Below, piece after piece: positions 5,762 through 5,820 of a stretch of DNA of 5,820 bases (positions are counted from its first letter, which is position 1; each line of letters opens with the position of its first letter). The DNA lies in the NCBI GenBank assembly GCA_003506995.1, contig DNXB01000050.1:201-6020 (forward strand), read 5' to 3'. The translations under genes were made by a program, and so were the position numbers. The notes under the pieces were generated by a model that did no database searches, was not told the DNA's origin, and worked only from the letters and a program-made list of their open reading frames with translations. Source of the stretch: Verrucomicrobiales bacterium. GTDB lineage: Bacteria; Verrucomicrobiota; Verrucomicrobiia; Verrucomicrobiales; Verrucomicrobiaceae.

Positions 5762-5820
5762 CTACAATGTCTGATGAATGCGCCCGAGCGCCATCAGGAT
5801 GTAGCTGGTGGTGAGGACGG
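5762..5820 (-). CDS. C-terminal end of an unidentified gene entering from the right edge
   Basis: On the minus strand the last codons read VLTTSYILMALGRIHQTL and then TAG (5764-5762), with the 5' part beyond the window. A TSYxLMAL pattern is seen at the ends of some helical-repeat proteins such as terpene-cyclase-like folds, but 18 residues cannot support a family call. It is co-oriented with the two large genes and separated from them by about 750 bases of repeats, so it is probably a separate transcription unit. The evidence is a codon-like frame, an in-frame stop and a hairpin just after it. Confidence 0.4.
   Translation of the reverse strand, partial: VLTTSYILMALGRIHQTL

Overview
The window is GC-rich bacterial DNA. 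Every gene I can support is on the minus strand. The proteins look like a style common in Verrucomicrobia (Prosthecobacter-like) and sometimes seen in their PVC relatives: exported proteins with degenerate secretin-type modules carrying motifs such as TKSG, VREH, an xVGxxxEVEPTxxxDG block and a short N1/STN-like block (FNPxxxxLTVxNT). This taxonomic call rests on protein style only and is moderate to low in confidence.

Layout in minus-strand transcription order (right to left): (1) 5762-5820, the last 18 codons of an unidentified gene entering from the right edge. (2) 5054-5761, about 700 bases without an intact gene, packed with palindromic repeats: a phased array of GTCAAG/CTTGAC hexamers, a long CACCGC-ended hairpin, two copies (B, C) of a GGAGGAATG-type palindrome, two copies of an AT-rich GACAAAA-type palindrome, and a probable leftover 3' tip of a third member of the local gene family (5421-5468). 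(3) 2326-5013, a complete 895-residue exported protein built from three tandem secretin-like modules. (4) 2132-2325, a 194-base spacer holding repeat copy A and a copy of the upstream/start region of the first gene. (5) 2131 to beyond base 1, a second three-module paralogue, 710 residues visible, with the last ~167 expected residues outside the window. It is open from 2131 to the left edge without a stop.

The two large genes are a tandem pair with the same module order and clearly homologous signal peptides. Modules match by position between the two proteins, so triplication of the module came first and gene duplication later. About 50 bases around each start codon are almost identical although the mature proteins have diverged widely. 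That suggests conserved control DNA or gene conversion. I see no Shine-Dalgarno sequence before either start, and weak promoter-like hexamers are placed such that the transcripts could be leaderless.

The likely job of the pair is in the periplasm or outer membrane as a secretin-derived repeat protein. The canonical secretin gate motif (VPxLGDIPxxGxLF) is absent from every complete module, so a normal secretion pore is doubtful. The function is unknown.
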